Positions 17,365 to 27,950 of a DNA stretch of 53,105 nt are shown here, piece by piece. The stretch's first letter is position 1, and each line of letters begins with the position of its first letter. Source of the DNA: an uncultured Sterolibacterium sp. (GTDB lineage: Bacteria > Pseudomonadota > Gammaproteobacteria > Burkholderiales > Rhodocyclaceae); the NCBI GenBank assembly GCA_903832735.1, contig CAILCO010000098.1:1-53105 (forward strand), in the 5' to 3' direction. Position numbers and translations under genes: made by a program. The notes beneath the pieces are model-generated. The model ran no database searches and was not told where the DNA came from. It saw only the letters and a list, made by a program, of their open reading frames with translations.

Positions 17365-18488
17365 AGCGATTTTCCAATTCCGCCGCCGGCTTCAGCCTAG
17401 TCGAAATCATGGTGGCCCTGGTCATCGGCATGGTCGCCGCCATCGTCATCCTGCAGATGCTGGCCCTGTCCGAGCAGCGCAAACGCACCACCACCAGTTC
17501 CGGCGAATCGCAAAGCGACGGCGTCATCAGTTTCTACCAGATGGCGCGCGATGTCGGACAGGGCGGCTACGGCTTTACCGCGCAGAGCCTGTTCAACTGC
17601 AACGCAACCTGGAAGGTCCCGCTGGGCGGTGCCGCGGCCACGGCCATCGCCACGGCAGTTCCGCTGGCGCCGGTGACCATCAATTCGGCGCTGATCCCGG
17701 CCGGCGATGCCAATTCCGACACGGTGCTGGTGATGTACGGCAACTCCGGCAACCAGCCCCAGGGCAATGTCATTTACTCCGAGGATGCGACGACCAAGAT
17801 CTACACCACGCAGATGCCCGCCTCCTTCGCCCCGGGCGACCGGGTCATCGCCCTGCCGGAGGCGGGCTGCAACAATCCGCCGATCACGCTCGATAGCATC
17901 ACCGCCACGGCCGCGCTCAACGTCACCGTGGCCACGGGCGCCGCGGGCGTGACCAACGGCACCCTGTACGACCTGGGCCCGGGCCCGACTATCCTGGCCT
18001 ATGCGGTGCGCAACGGCAATCTCACTGTCTGCGACTTCATCCTCTACGATTGCGGGGCAGCCGCCAACGCCAGCGATACGACGAAATGGGTTTCGATCGC
18101 CAGCAACATCGTCATCCTCAGAGCGCAGTACGGCCGCGACACGCTGACGACCGCCCCCACCGTCGCCACGCCGCCGACCTATGCCAAGGTCGACACCTGG
18201 GACCAGACGACACCGACCGGCAACTGCGCCTGGACCCGGGTGATCGCCGTGCGCTTCGCGCTGGTCGCGCGCAACAACCAGATCGACACCGACGCCAACC
18301 TGGTCACCGCGATCAATCAGAACGCGCCGGTCTGGGCTGGAAGCACCGGCACCGATGCCGACACCATCGACCTGTCGGCGACCGCCGTCGCGGCGGGTGC
18401 GACCTGGCAAAACTACCGCTACAAGGTGATCCAGTCGGTGGTGCCGATCCGCAATGTCGCGTGGATGGGAGTACCGGTCGGATGCTAA
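17361..18488 (+). CDS. pilW: minor pilin PilW
   Basis: Prepilin of 375 residues with mature start FSLVEIMVALVIGMVAAIVI and glutamate 5. The long periplasmic region and the segment VVPIRNVAW near the C-terminus are typical of PilW (the R-N motif recurs in the family). PilW belongs to the minor-pilin complex that carries PilY1. The start overlaps pilV by four bases and the end overlaps pilX by seven. Confidence 0.92.
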   Translation: MKRFSNSAAGFSLVEIMVALVIGMVAAIVILQMLALSEQRKRTTTSSGESQSDGVISFYQMARDVGQGGYGFTAQSLFNCNATWKVPLGGAAATAIATAVPLAPVTINSALIPAGDANSDTVLVMYGNSGNQPQGNVIYSEDATTKIYTTQMPASFAPGDRVIALPEAGCNNPPITLDSITATAALNVTVATGAAGVTNGTLYDLGPGPTILAYAVRNGNLTVCDFILYDCGAAANASDTTKWVSIASNIVILRAQYGRDTLTTAPTVATPPTYAKVDTWDQTTPTGNCAWTRVIAVRFALVARNNQIDTDANLVTAINQNAPVWAGSTGTDADTIDLSATAVAAGATWQNYRYKVIQSVVPIRNVAWMGVPVGC

Positions 18489-19117
18489 GCACACGCCCGC
18501 TGCAACGATCCGCTCTCCGCCGAGCTCAAGCCGGCGTCGTGCTGATCATCGCGCTGATCGCCCTGGTGGTCATGACCCTGGCTGCCCTGGCGTTGATCCG
18601 TTCGACCGACACCAGCAACCTGATCGCCGGCAACATGGCCTTCCAGCAGGCGGCCACCCATCAAGGCGATAGCGGTATCGAAGCGGCGGTCAACTGGCTG
18701 TCGGACTGCAACTATACCAACCTGACCTGCGCCGTCGGCACCCTCTACAGCGACGCGCCGGGCAACGGTTATTCCGCCACCGGCAACAGCGCGACGCGAA
18801 ACCCGGCTGCCCTGCAATCCTGGGATGCCTACTGGGCGGCCAATCTGAACTCGACCAACACCGTGACCTTGCCGCAGCCAGCCGGTCCCGGCAACCTCGT
18901 CCAGTATGTCATCGACCGCATGTGCAGCAATCCGGGCGCCCCGACCGGCGGCGGCTCGTGCACTTATTCACCGGCGGTGAGTTCGGTCAGCGGCGCCGCG
19001 GAAGAAGCCGGCCAGATTCAGCTCAACGCGCCCTCGTCGGTGTATTACCGGGTCACCGTCCGGATCAGCGGACCGAGAAACAGTGTCAGCTACATACAGG
19101 CGATGGTTTCGATGTAG
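18482..19117 (+). CDS. pilX: minor pilin assembly protein PilX
   Basis: Protein of 211 residues. The N-terminus QAGVVLIIALIALVVMTLAA is followed by ALIRSTDTSNLIAGNMAF, the PilX N-terminal pattern. As usual for PilX, the classical glutamate 5 is absent. The ATG at 18482 overlaps the pilW stop region by seven bases, which fixes the start; the frame upstream to 18050 is not coding. It pairs with PilY1 in the tip complex, and pilY1 begins 24 bases downstream. Confidence 0.92.
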   Translation: MLSTRPLQRSALRRAQAGVVLIIALIALVVMTLAALALIRSTDTSNLIAGNMAFQQAATHQGDSGIEAAVNWLSDCNYTNLTCAVGTLYSDAPGNGYSATGNSATRNPAALQSWDAYWAANLNSTNTVTLPQPAGPGNLVQYVIDRMCSNPGAPTGGGSCTYSPAVSSVSGAAEEAGQIQLNAPSSVYYRVTVRISGPRNSVSYIQAMVSM

Positions 19118-19141
19118 CCCTAGCCGCACAAAGGAACAGCC

Positions 19142-22100
19142 ATGACAATCATCCACTCGCCAAGACGTATACTCAGTCTCCTCTTCGCCCTGGCCTGCGC
19201 GACCGGCACGAGCCCCGTTCTCGCGCAGCTCACCGACATCTCCACGGTGCCGCTGCCCACCTACTCGGCGCCCTCCTCGACGGACGTCAAGCCGAATATC
19301 TTTTACGTGCTCGACGATTCCGGCAGCATGGCCTGGGATTTCATGCCCGACTGGGCCTGCGGCAGCCAGACCTACGACGATTCCGGTTGCAGCAGCATCG
19401 GCCAGACCGCCTCTTCAGCCAACACCAACGAATACTGGTTCAGGAACTCCGGCTACAACGGCATCTACTACAATCCGGCGGTCTCGTATGTCCCGCCGGT
19501 CGCGGTCAATAGCAGCGGCGTAACCGTCACCACCACCTATCCGGGCATGAGCGGGGTGTCCACCGCGACCGGCGGCAACTCTTCGGCCACCTCCGGTTCG
19601 CCGAACTGGAGTGCGGTCAAGAACGACGCCTTCAGCGTTCAATATGCCAGTAACTCGACCACGAATCTCGCGACCAGCGCCAGCAATCATGCGCCCACCT
19701 ATTTCACTTTCGTCGCCGGCGAATACTGCTCGGCGCCGGTGCTGGAATCCTGTATCGCGGCCAGCGCGCCCTCGGCGAGCTATCCCTATCCGGCCACGGT
19801 GCGCTGGTGCAACAGCAGTTCCCTGTCCACCTGCAAGGCCACCTTCGATACGACCTACAGCTATGCCCGGGCAGCGGCGCCCTCCACGGCGACGATCACG
19901 GTTTCCGGCTCGAGCCCGACCAGCACCACGGTCAGCAGCATCACCGTCGGCGGCCTGCAGATCCTCTCCGCCACGACCGCTTCGTCGTCCAGCACCAGCA
20001 CGGTGGCGAGCAGCATCGCAGCGAACATCAATGCCTGCACCTTCAGCACCGCATCGCCTTGCGCCGTGCTCGGTTACAGCGCGACGGTCTCCGGCAGCGT
20101 CGTGACCATATACGCCCCGACGGCGACCACCTCTACGCCCGCCGTGACCAAGGGCAATAGCGGCACCATGAGCTTCGCGGCGACGGCGTTCGCCGCGGGC
20201 AGTGTGCCGGGATCCAACCTGCGCACGGTGATCGATCCCAGCATCAACAGCTATGCCTTTCCCGGCACCAGCACCAAGGCCGTGACGCGCACCGACTGCG
20301 CCGGCAGCACCTGCACCTACAAGGAGGAGATGAGCAACTACGCGAACTGGTGGACCTACTACCGGACGCGGATGCAGATGATGAAGACCTCGATGAGCAA
20401 TGCCTTCGCGACGCTGGACTCATCGACCGACATCGGCAATGGTGTGTCGCGCTTCCGCGTCGGCTGGATGACCATCAACAACAATACCAATAGCGACTTC
20501 CTCAACCTGGGCGAATTCAAGACGACGCAGAAACAGAGCTGGTACACCAAGCTCTTTGCCGCCAACCCGGGCAGCTCGACGCCCCTGCGCATCGCCCTGG
20601 CCACGGCGGGGCAACTCTACGGCGGCAAGCTCAATGGCAGCAGCCTGAACGGCAGCACGGTCACCGACCCGCTGCAGTATTCCTGCCAGCAGAACTACAC
20701 GATCCTGTCCACCGACGGCTTCTGGAATGAAAACTCCAATCCCACCAAGCTCGATGGCAGCACGGCGATCGGCAACCAGGACGGCGCCCTGCCGCGCCCC
20801 TACTACGACGGCGGCAGCGGCAGCGTGCAGGCCCGGAGCAGCAATCTGCAGATGGCCACGTCGCAGCAGACGGCGCAACTGGGCACGCTGCAAACGCAGA
20901 CCGCGGCCCTGCAATCCTCCACCCTCACCCTGCAGACGCAGACCTATGCCCTGCAGGCCTCCACCAGCATCGTGACGGCCAGCACCACCGTGGTATTGAC
21001 CAGCACCAGCACCTTGCAGGGCACGGTTTCCAAGGTCTTGATGCAATGCCCGCATTCCTCCGGCACCTGCGGCACCGCGCCTGCGACCGGCCTGGCGAAC
21101 AGCAACTGGACGCCGGTCACCGCCTGCTCGAGCAGCACCAACAACCGCTGTTCGGTCGTGACCCCCAGCCCGACGCTAGTGATGAATGTCGGCAGCAGCT
21201 GCAACACCAGCGGCAGCATCAACGGTTCCAGCCCTTACACCGCGAACAATACCGACGGCGGCTACCTGTATTCGAGCTGCGCCTATACCACCGCGACCAC
21301 GCCAGCCGCGCTGGGCACCTGCACCTACCAGAACAAGAGCGCCAGCAATCCCTACACGGTGACCACGGCGACCACCTGCTCCTACGCGTCGAGCGCCACC
21401 ACCGCCACCCCGGGCAGTTGCACCTGGCAGAGCAAGGCCTCGGCAACGACCAACGGCACGGTGTGGAACAACGCCGTCAGCTGTTCCTACGGAACCTATA
21501 GCGCCACCGCGCCGGCGGCGAGCTGCACCGCGCAGACTCAGGGCAGCGCGACTGCCAACGGCACGACCTGGAACAACGCCGCGAACTGTTCCTACGCCAC
21601 GGGCAGCGGTTGGCAGACGGCAGCGGGGACCTGCACGCCGATCGCGCAATCGAGCAGCGGCACCTACAACGGCCCGAACGCGGTCAGTTGCCAGTACGCG
21701 GCGACGACGGCGCAACCGGTGGCAAGCTGCACCGCCGTCGCGCCGTCCGCGGCAGCGCCGTACACGGTGAAGACGGCCACGGTCTGCTCCTACGGCGCCT
21801 GGAGCGGCTGGACGCCGGCCAGCTCCGCATGCACACCGGCGCAATCGAGCGGCAGCAGCGGCGCCTACCTGGCGACGGCAACGCAATGCCAGTATTCCTT
21901 CGCCACGACCGCGAATACAGGCACCTGCAGCCCGGCCTATGCCGCGGGCAACTACAGCAACACCAGCGTCTACCAGAATTGCGCGACGACCACCGGAACC
22001 TACACCAACGTCGCGACCTGCGTCCCGACCGCGACCAATGGCAGCGGCCAGGCTACCCTGTGCCAGTATTCCGGATGGTCGAGTTGGAGCAATGTCAGCA

Positions 22101-24841
22101 GTTGCACCTACACCGCGCAATCGACAGCCTCGCCGTACACGGTGGGCACGGCCACGGAATGCAGCATCACTGGCAGCGGCGGCACCTCGAACACGCTCGC
22201 CGATGTCGCGGCGTATTACTACTTCACCGACCTGCGCAATCCGGACCCGACGCTCGGGGCGAACGCGACCGGGACCTGTACCGGACCGATCATCGCGCCG
22301 GCGACCACGGCGAACAATCTGTGCACCGACAACGTACCGCAGAACGGCCTGGATGTCGCCACCACCCAGCACATGACCACCTTCACCCTGGGCCTGGGGT
22401 CGCAGGGGGAAATGGTTTATTCGCCGACCTACTGGAACGACACCTCGGGCGACTTCTACAGCGTCAGGAGCGGCGCCACCGCCTCGCCCAGCACCGGGGT
22501 CTGTTCCTGGCAGGCGAGCGGCGCCTGCAACTGGCCGACGCCGGGCTCCAACCTGAACACCAACATCGACGATCTGTGGCACGCCGCCATCAATGGCCAC
22601 GGCGCCTATTTCAGCGCCAGCAATCCGGCCGCGGTCGCCTCCGGCCTGCAAAGCGCCCTGAACACCATCTCCAACGTCCCCAGACCCGGCACTGCGGCGG
22701 CGGCCGCGAGCAGCAATCCCAACGTCAGCTCGACCAACAATTATGTCTTCAGTTCTTCCTATAAATCGGTGCAATGGTATGGCGAACTGATCCGCCAGCA
22801 GATCAGTTCGACCGGGGTGCTCGGGACGCAAAACTGGTCGGCGATGACCTTGCTCGATTGCGCCGTGACTCCGTGGTCAGCCAATACCAGTTATCTCTCC
22901 GGGTCAGTCTATCGCCAGGGCACGAACTGCTATACGGTGAATGCCAACTATACCTCGGGCTCGACCTTCAACAGCGCATCGAACGGAACCGACGGCGCCA
23001 ATATTTCCGTCGTCGCGGCCGACGGCGCCGCCACCACGCCGATTCCCGTCGTCGCGCCGGTGGGCCGCACGCTCTATACCAAGGGAACTTCGGGACTGAT
23101 CAGCTTCGCCTGGGGTTCGCTCAGCAGCGCCCAACAAGCGTATTTCACCCTGCCCGCGATTTCCGGCCTGTCCCAGTTCTGCTCATCGGGCACCACCTGC
23201 CTCAGCAGTACGGCGCAAAACAGCACCACCATCGCCACCGGCGGCGCCGCGGGCGAAGCCCTGGTCAAGTATCTGGGCGGCGACCGCACTTACGAATCGA
23301 CCTATTTCCGCCAGCGCAACCATGTCCTCGGCGACATCGTCTCCTCCGAGGCGGCCTACGAGGCGGCGCCGCTGTACCTCTACGGCGATGCCAATTACAG
23401 CGCCTACGCCGCAGCCCAAAGCTCCCGCGCCGGCGTCGCCTATGTCGCCGCCAACGACGGCATGCTGCACGCCTTCGACGCCGCCAGCGGCAAGGAGAAC
23501 TGGGCCTATATTCCCTCCTCCGTCCTGCCCAACCTGTACCAGTTGGCGGACCTGAACTATTCGACCCAGCATCAGTTTCTCCTCGACGCCACGCCGACAG
23601 TCGGCGATATCTGTCCCAACGCGCCGGGCTCGAACTGCTCCGCCGCGCAGTGGAAGACCATCCTGGTCGGCGGCATGAATCGTGGCGGCAAGGGCTATTA
23701 CGCCCTGGATGTCACCAACCCGGGAAGCCCGCTGCTGTTGTGGGAATTCACCAACGCCAACATGGGCTACACCTACGGCAATCCCAAGATCACCAAGACG
23801 CAGGACGGCACCTGGGTGGTGCTGGTGAGTTCCGGCTACAACAACGCCGACGGCCTGGGCCACCTCTTCGTCCTGAACGCCAATAGCGGCGCCCTGATCA
23901 GAACCATCAGCACCACGGCGGGCAGCGCGGCGACACCGAGCGGACTGTCCCGGCTCAGCAGCCATGTGCTCTCCTCGATGACCGACAACACCTCGATTGC
24001 GGCCTACGGCGGGGATAGTTTCGGCAATGTCTGGCGTTTCGACATCAATGGCAATATCGGCGCGACCGGTTACGATGCGCAACTGCTCGCCACGCTCAAG
24101 GACGCCAGCGGCGTTGCCCAGCCGGTCACGGTGATGCCGCTGGAAACCAGCATCACGCGCGGGTCCAACACCTATCCCATCGTGATGGTTGGCACCGGCC
24201 GTTATCTGGGCACCAGCGACGTGAGCAATACCGCCACGCAAAGCTTCTATGCGCTGCTCGACACCTACGGCACGACGAGTTACGGCAACCCGCGAACCGT
24301 CGGCAATAATTTCGTCCAGCAAAGCCTGACCAGCGGCACCTGCCCGAGCGGTTCGCCGCTGACGCTCTGCGCCCCGGGTCAGGTAGTGATCACGAGCAGC
24401 AGCAATGCGGTGAACTGGGCGACCCAGAACGGCTGGTACATCGACTTCCTGACCGGCGGCGAACGCGACAGCACGGACCCGACGCTGGCGCTGGGCACCT
24501 TGCTGTTCACCACGATCACCCCGCAGGCGTCCACGGTCAGCGCCTGCGGCGGTGCGGCCGCGTCCACCGCCAGCTACCTTTATGCGCTGAATTTCCTGAC
24601 CGGCAGCGCAGTCTCGGGTGCCTACAATGTCGCCGGCATCAGTCTGGGTTCCGGCCTGGTGACCCGGCCGGTGATGATCGAGCAAGCCGACGGCACGGTA
24701 CGGGCGCTGGTCCGGACGTCGGGCGGAAGCAGCGGCAGCGGCACCGATTTGGGCAGCACCATCGTGGTCACACCCACCGTCTTGGCCGCTTCGGCCGCAG
24801 GCGTGCGCCGCGTTTCCTGGCGCGAATTGCCGACGCAATGA
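19142..24841 (+). CDS. pilY1: type IV pilus tip adhesin PilY1, very large
   Basis: Protein of 1899 residues, against about 1160 in Pseudomonas. It has a signal peptide ending near PVLAQ (residue 29) and a von Willebrand A-like domain with the MIDAS motif DDSGSM (residues 58-63). That domain is interrupted after ILSTDGFWNENS by a low-complexity and cysteine-rich insert (about 555-1015) and resumes at NTLADVAAYYYFTDLRN. The C-terminal third is the PilY1 beta-propeller (VAANDGMLHAFDAASGKENW, YALDVTNPGSPLLLWEF). It promotes pilus extension, adhesion and surface sensing at the tip. It is fifth after the pilins in one operon and overlaps the next gene by four bases. Confidence 0.93.
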   Translation: MTIIHSPRRILSLLFALACATGTSPVLAQLTDISTVPLPTYSAPSSTDVKPNIFYVLDDSGSMAWDFMPDWACGSQTYDDSGCSSIGQTASSANTNEYWFRNSGYNGIYYNPAVSYVPPVAVNSSGVTVTTTYPGMSGVSTATGGNSSATSGSPNWSAVKNDAFSVQYASNSTTNLATSASNHAPTYFTFVAGEYCSAPVLESCIAASAPSASYPYPATVRWCNSSSLSTCKATFDTTYSYARAAAPSTATITVSGSSPTSTTVSSITVGGLQILSATTASSSSTSTVASSIAANINACTFSTASPCAVLGYSATVSGSVVTIYAPTATTSTPAVTKGNSGTMSFAATAFAAGSVPGSNLRTVIDPSINSYAFPGTSTKAVTRTDCAGSTCTYKEEMSNYANWWTYYRTRMQMMKTSMSNAFATLDSSTDIGNGVSRFRVGWMTINNNTNSDFLNLGEFKTTQKQSWYTKLFAANPGSSTPLRIALATAGQLYGGKLNGSSLNGSTVTDPLQYSCQQNYTILSTDGFWNENSNPTKLDGSTAIGNQDGALPRPYYDGGSGSVQARSSNLQMATSQQTAQLGTLQTQTAALQSSTLTLQTQTYALQASTSIVTASTTVVLTSTSTLQGTVSKVLMQCPHSSGTCGTAPATGLANSNWTPVTACSSSTNNRCSVVTPSPTLVMNVGSSCNTSGSINGSSPYTANNTDGGYLYSSCAYTTATTPAALGTCTYQNKSASNPYTVTTATTCSYASSATTATPGSCTWQSKASATTNGTVWNNAVSCSYGTYSATAPAASCTAQTQGSATANGTTWNNAANCSYATGSGWQTAAGTCTPIAQSSSGTYNGPNAVSCQYAATTAQPVASCTAVAPSAAAPYTVKTATVCSYGAWSGWTPASSACTPAQSSGSSGAYLATATQCQYSFATTANTGTCSPAYAAGNYSNTSVYQNCATTTGTYTNVATCVPTATNGSGQATLCQYSGWSSWSNVSSCTYTAQSTASPYTVGTATECSITGSGGTSNTLADVAAYYYFTDLRNPDPTLGANATGTCTGPIIAPATTANNLCTDNVPQNGLDVATTQHMTTFTLGLGSQGEMVYSPTYWNDTSGDFYSVRSGATASPSTGVCSWQASGACNWPTPGSNLNTNIDDLWHAAINGHGAYFSASNPAAVASGLQSALNTISNVPRPGTAAAAASSNPNVSSTNNYVFSSSYKSVQWYGELIRQQISSTGVLGTQNWSAMTLLDCAVTPWSANTSYLSGSVYRQGTNCYTVNANYTSGSTFNSASNGTDGANISVVAADGAATTPIPVVAPVGRTLYTKGTSGLISFAWGSLSSAQQAYFTLPAISGLSQFCSSGTTCLSSTAQNSTTIATGGAAGEALVKYLGGDRTYESTYFRQRNHVLGDIVSSEAAYEAAPLYLYGDANYSAYAAAQSSRAGVAYVAANDGMLHAFDAASGKENWAYIPSSVLPNLYQLADLNYSTQHQFLLDATPTVGDICPNAPGSNCSAAQWKTILVGGMNRGGKGYYALDVTNPGSPLLLWEFTNANMGYTYGNPKITKTQDGTWVVLVSSGYNNADGLGHLFVLNANSGALIRTISTTAGSAATPSGLSRLSSHVLSSMTDNTSIAAYGGDSFGNVWRFDINGNIGATGYDAQLLATLKDASGVAQPVTVMPLETSITRGSNTYPIVMVGTGRYLGTSDVSNTATQSFYALLDTYGTTSYGNPRTVGNNFVQQSLTSGTCPSGSPLTLCAPGQVVITSSSNAVNWATQNGWYIDFLTGGERDSTDPTLALGTLLFTTITPQASTVSACGGAAASTASYLYALNFLTGSAVSGAYNVAGISLGSGLVTRPVMIEQADGTVRALVRTSGGSSGSGTDLGSTIVVTPTVLAASAAGVRRVSWRELPTQ
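20848..22186 (+). repeat. repeat-rich insert inside pilY1
   Basis: The encoded segment begins with two similar units, LQTQTAALQSST and LQTQTYALQAST, followed by S/T-rich heptad-like sequence. From about 21290 it contains roughly eight degenerate units of about 38 residues. Each has two cysteines, aromatic-rich strings such as CSYGAWSGW and CQYSGWSSWS, and PYTV.TAT links. At DNA level the repeats are diverged, so they are old rather than recently amplified. The units resemble thrombospondin-like WSxW-C patterns, but I cannot assign a domain family. Confidence 0.75.
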
Positions 24842-25449
24842 CACGCCTGCCCTACCCCGCCCTGCTGCTCTCCTTGGCTGCCCACCTCGCCTTGGCTGCC
24901 GCCTTGGGTTCCACCCCGGGCGGCGGCGGAGCGCTGGCGAACGGGGCCGCCGCGCCGCGGCACGACGCTCCCATGCTGGCGACCCTGACCCGGATACTGG
25001 TCGCGGCCGAGATTCCGCCAGCGCTGGCGGCCGACCAGGCTGTGCCGGCTGCCGACGCCGCCACTGTGGCAGAGCCGGCGACGGCAGCGGCAGAGTCCCA
25101 TCCGGAATACCCGACCACGGCGCCGGCGCCGACGTTGCTGCCGGCGCATTATTTCGCGATCTCTGAACTAACCGAAAGGCCGCAGGTTCTGGCGGATATT
25201 CCGTCCGACCAGTTGCGCGTCCTGCCGGATCTCGCGGTGCGACCGGCGCAGGCCGAACTGCTGATCAACGAACTGGGCGGAATCGACCGGGTGGTGCTGG
25301 AAGATGCGCAGCTTTCGGATCAGGCGACCCGCTTCGTCACCGAAGCCCTGGAAAAGATCCGCTTCTATCCCGGCAGGCTGGGCGACATGCCGGTGAAGAG
25401 CCTGTTGAAGATCGAAGTCATGCTGCAGCACATCGCCCTGGCGCCGTGA
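24838..25449 (+). CDS. TonB C-terminal-like protein in the pilus operon
   Basis: Protein of 203 residues. It has an N-terminal membrane helix (about 6-22), an Ala/Pro-rich spacer (about 30-105), and a C-terminal domain (about 125-200) in which ELLINELGGIDRVVLEDAQL and ALEKIRFYPGRLGDMPVKSL resemble the TonB C-terminal fold (strand, helix, FxPG...G.PV). No TonB box partner genes ExbB/ExbD or TonB-dependent receptor occur nearby. Its start overlaps the pilY1 stop (ATGA), so it is translated with the pilus tip genes. The function is unknown; a periplasm-spanning partner of pilus assembly is an inference. Confidence 0.72.
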   Translation: MTRLPYPALLLSLAAHLALAAALGSTPGGGGALANGAAAPRHDAPMLATLTRILVAAEIPPALAADQAVPAADAATVAEPATAAAESHPEYPTTAPAPTLLPAHYFAISELTERPQVLADIPSDQLRVLPDLAVRPAQAELLINELGGIDRVVLEDAQLSDQATRFVTEALEKIRFYPGRLGDMPVKSLLKIEVMLQHIALAP

Positions 25450-25591
25450 ATATAGCCAGAACGCTCCAGGCGGCCCTCAGGACGAAGGCCTGCAGATAAC
25501 CCCATCGGCATCGCGAAAACGCAATCCAGGGGCATTTAGACGGCTTGGCGGGTCGATTGCCTGGCTTCGCTGCCCGGCGATCGAGCCGCGT

Positions 25592-27211
25592 TCACACCAC
25601 GAAGCGACTGACGGTCGTCTTAAGCGATTCGGCGAGGCGGTTCAGGCTGGTCGCGGAGGCTTTCACCTCATTCACCGCGGCGCTGTTTTCCTCGGCCATC
25701 TGCGCGATGCGCTCGACCTGGCGGGCGATGTCCTGGCTGGCCACGCCCTGCTCCTTGAGCGAGGAGGAAATATCCGAGACCACGGCGACCACGCGCTGCG
25801 AACTGCCGTTGACCTGGGCGATGGCACTGCTGCCCTCGGCAGACAGTTTCGAACCTTCGGCGGCGGCCGAAACGCTCGCTGCCATGCTCTCGAAGACCGA
25901 GCGGCTGCTCTGCTGAATCTGCGCGATCAGGAGGCCGATCTCCTGCGTCGAGGCGTTGGTCCGCTCGGCCAGCTTGCGCACTTCGTCGGCGACGACCGCG
26001 AAACCCCGGCCCTGTTCGCCGGCCCGAGCCGCCTCGATGGCGGCGTTCAAGGCGAGGAGATTGGTCTGGTCGGAAACCTCCCTGATCACCTGCACGATAG
26101 AGGAAATTTCCTCCGACTGGCGCAGCAGAGTCTGCACCACAGCCGAGGAGGCATGAATCGAATCGGCGATCACCTTGACCTTGTCTCCCGTCGCCAGTAT
26201 CACCCGGTTGCCCTCGGCGCAGAGGTGGCTCGACTCGACCGTCACCTGGCTCGCCTCGGCCGAGGAATCGGCGATATGGTTGACGCTCACGGTCATCTCC
26301 TCGACCGTCGCCGCCATCGCCGCCGCCGCCTCGCTCTGGGCTTGCGACCCATGGGCCACGGAGTCGGCGCTGGAAGCCAGTTGTCCCGCCGCCAATGCCA
26401 CATGCTCTGAACTGGTCTTGGCCTCGCCGATCAGCCGGCGCAGGCTGTCCTGCATCGCCGCCAGGGCCTTCATCAGACTGCCCAGTTCGTCCGATCGACT
26501 GACATCGACAGGATTGTTGAGCTGGCCCCGGGCCACCTGCTCGGCCACGGCGATCGAGTCGGCCAGCGGGCGGGTGATCGAACGGCTGACCCAGATGCCG
26601 ATCAGAAGAGCCAGGAGCAGATTGAGCAGGCCGGCACCGGCCATCAGCAGCAGCGCCGATTTTCCCGTCGCCATCAGCGCGCCGGCCTGTCCGGTGGCAT
26701 GCTCGTGCTCGAGCTTTCTCAACGCCTCCAGGGCCTCGATGTACCTGGCTTGCAGGGGCTGGCCGATATCGATCATTTCGATCCTGGCCATCTCGGCACT
26801 GCCCCCCTCGATCCGGCGGACGAAGGCATCCTCGCTGCCGAGATAGGCCTTGCGCGCCTGGACCACGGCCTCGAAGAGCTTGCGGCCTTCGGGCGCCCGG
26901 ATGGTCTTGTCGAGGGACTCGAGATAGGCCTGCGTGCTGGCCTTGTTCCTCTTGATCGCCGCGATCTCCTCCTTGATCTTGTCGCCGTCGGAGAGGAGCA
27001 GGCAATTGCTCATGTGCCGTGCCGTTTGCAGCACCGCCACGACCCACTGATCGCTGCTGACGATCTTCGGGATGCGGTCCTCGGCGATCGCCGCCAGGCC
27101 GTCGTTGCTGCGCAGTATCGCGTTGAGACCGATCCCGGCGACGACCAGCAGCAGGATCGAGACGATGCCGAAACCCGCCGCCAGGCGTGTGCCGATCTTC
27201 AGATTGTCCAT
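25592..27211 (-). CDS. methyl-accepting chemotaxis protein
   Basis: Transmembrane chemoreceptor of 539 residues. TM1 is at about 12-32, a helical periplasmic sensor of four-helix-bundle type at about 33-188, TM2 at about 190-212, HAMP at about 213-265, and a signalling domain with the conserved hairpin tip ([20 protein letters not shown], then [20 protein letters not shown]). No CheR-binding pentapeptide is seen at the C-terminus. The ATG at 27211 has AAGGGAG upstream; the open frame to 27325 is a shadow of livF. It follows livF by only 16 bases, so it is expressed with the liv transporter and may report on its substrate, for example through LivK. Confidence 0.92.
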   Translation of the reverse strand: MDNLKIGTRLAAGFGIVSILLLVVAGIGLNAILRSNDGLAAIAEDRIPKIVSSDQWVVAVLQTARHMSNCLLLSDGDKIKEEIAAIKRNKASTQAYLESLDKTIRAPEGRKLFEAVVQARKAYLGSEDAFVRRIEGGSAEMARIEMIDIGQPLQARYIEALEALRKLEHEHATGQAGALMATGKSALLLMAGAGLLNLLLALLIGIWVSRSITRPLADSIAVAEQVARGQLNNPVDVSRSDELGSLMKALAAMQDSLRRLIGEAKTSSEHVALAAGQLASSADSVAHGSQAQSEAAAAMAATVEEMTVSVNHIADSSAEASQVTVESSHLCAEGNRVILATGDKVKVIADSIHASSAVVQTLLRQSEEISSIVQVIREVSDQTNLLALNAAIEAARAGEQGRGFAVVADEVRKLAERTNASTQEIGLLIAQIQQSSRSVFESMAASVSAAAEGSKLSAEGSSAIAQVNGSSQRVVAVVSDISSSLKEQGVASQDIARQVERIAQMAEENSAAVNEVKASATSLNRLAESLKTTVSRFVV

Positions 27212-27227
27212 GGTGGCTCCCTTCTGT

Positions 27228-27943
<716 letters not shown>

Positions 27944-27950
<7 letters not shown>

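Noticed and set aside
19415-24844. Long minus-strand frames opposite pilY1
   Set aside because: They are antisense frames produced by the high-GC, repeat-rich pilY1 sequence; the products are low-complexity Arg/Gly/Ala strings.
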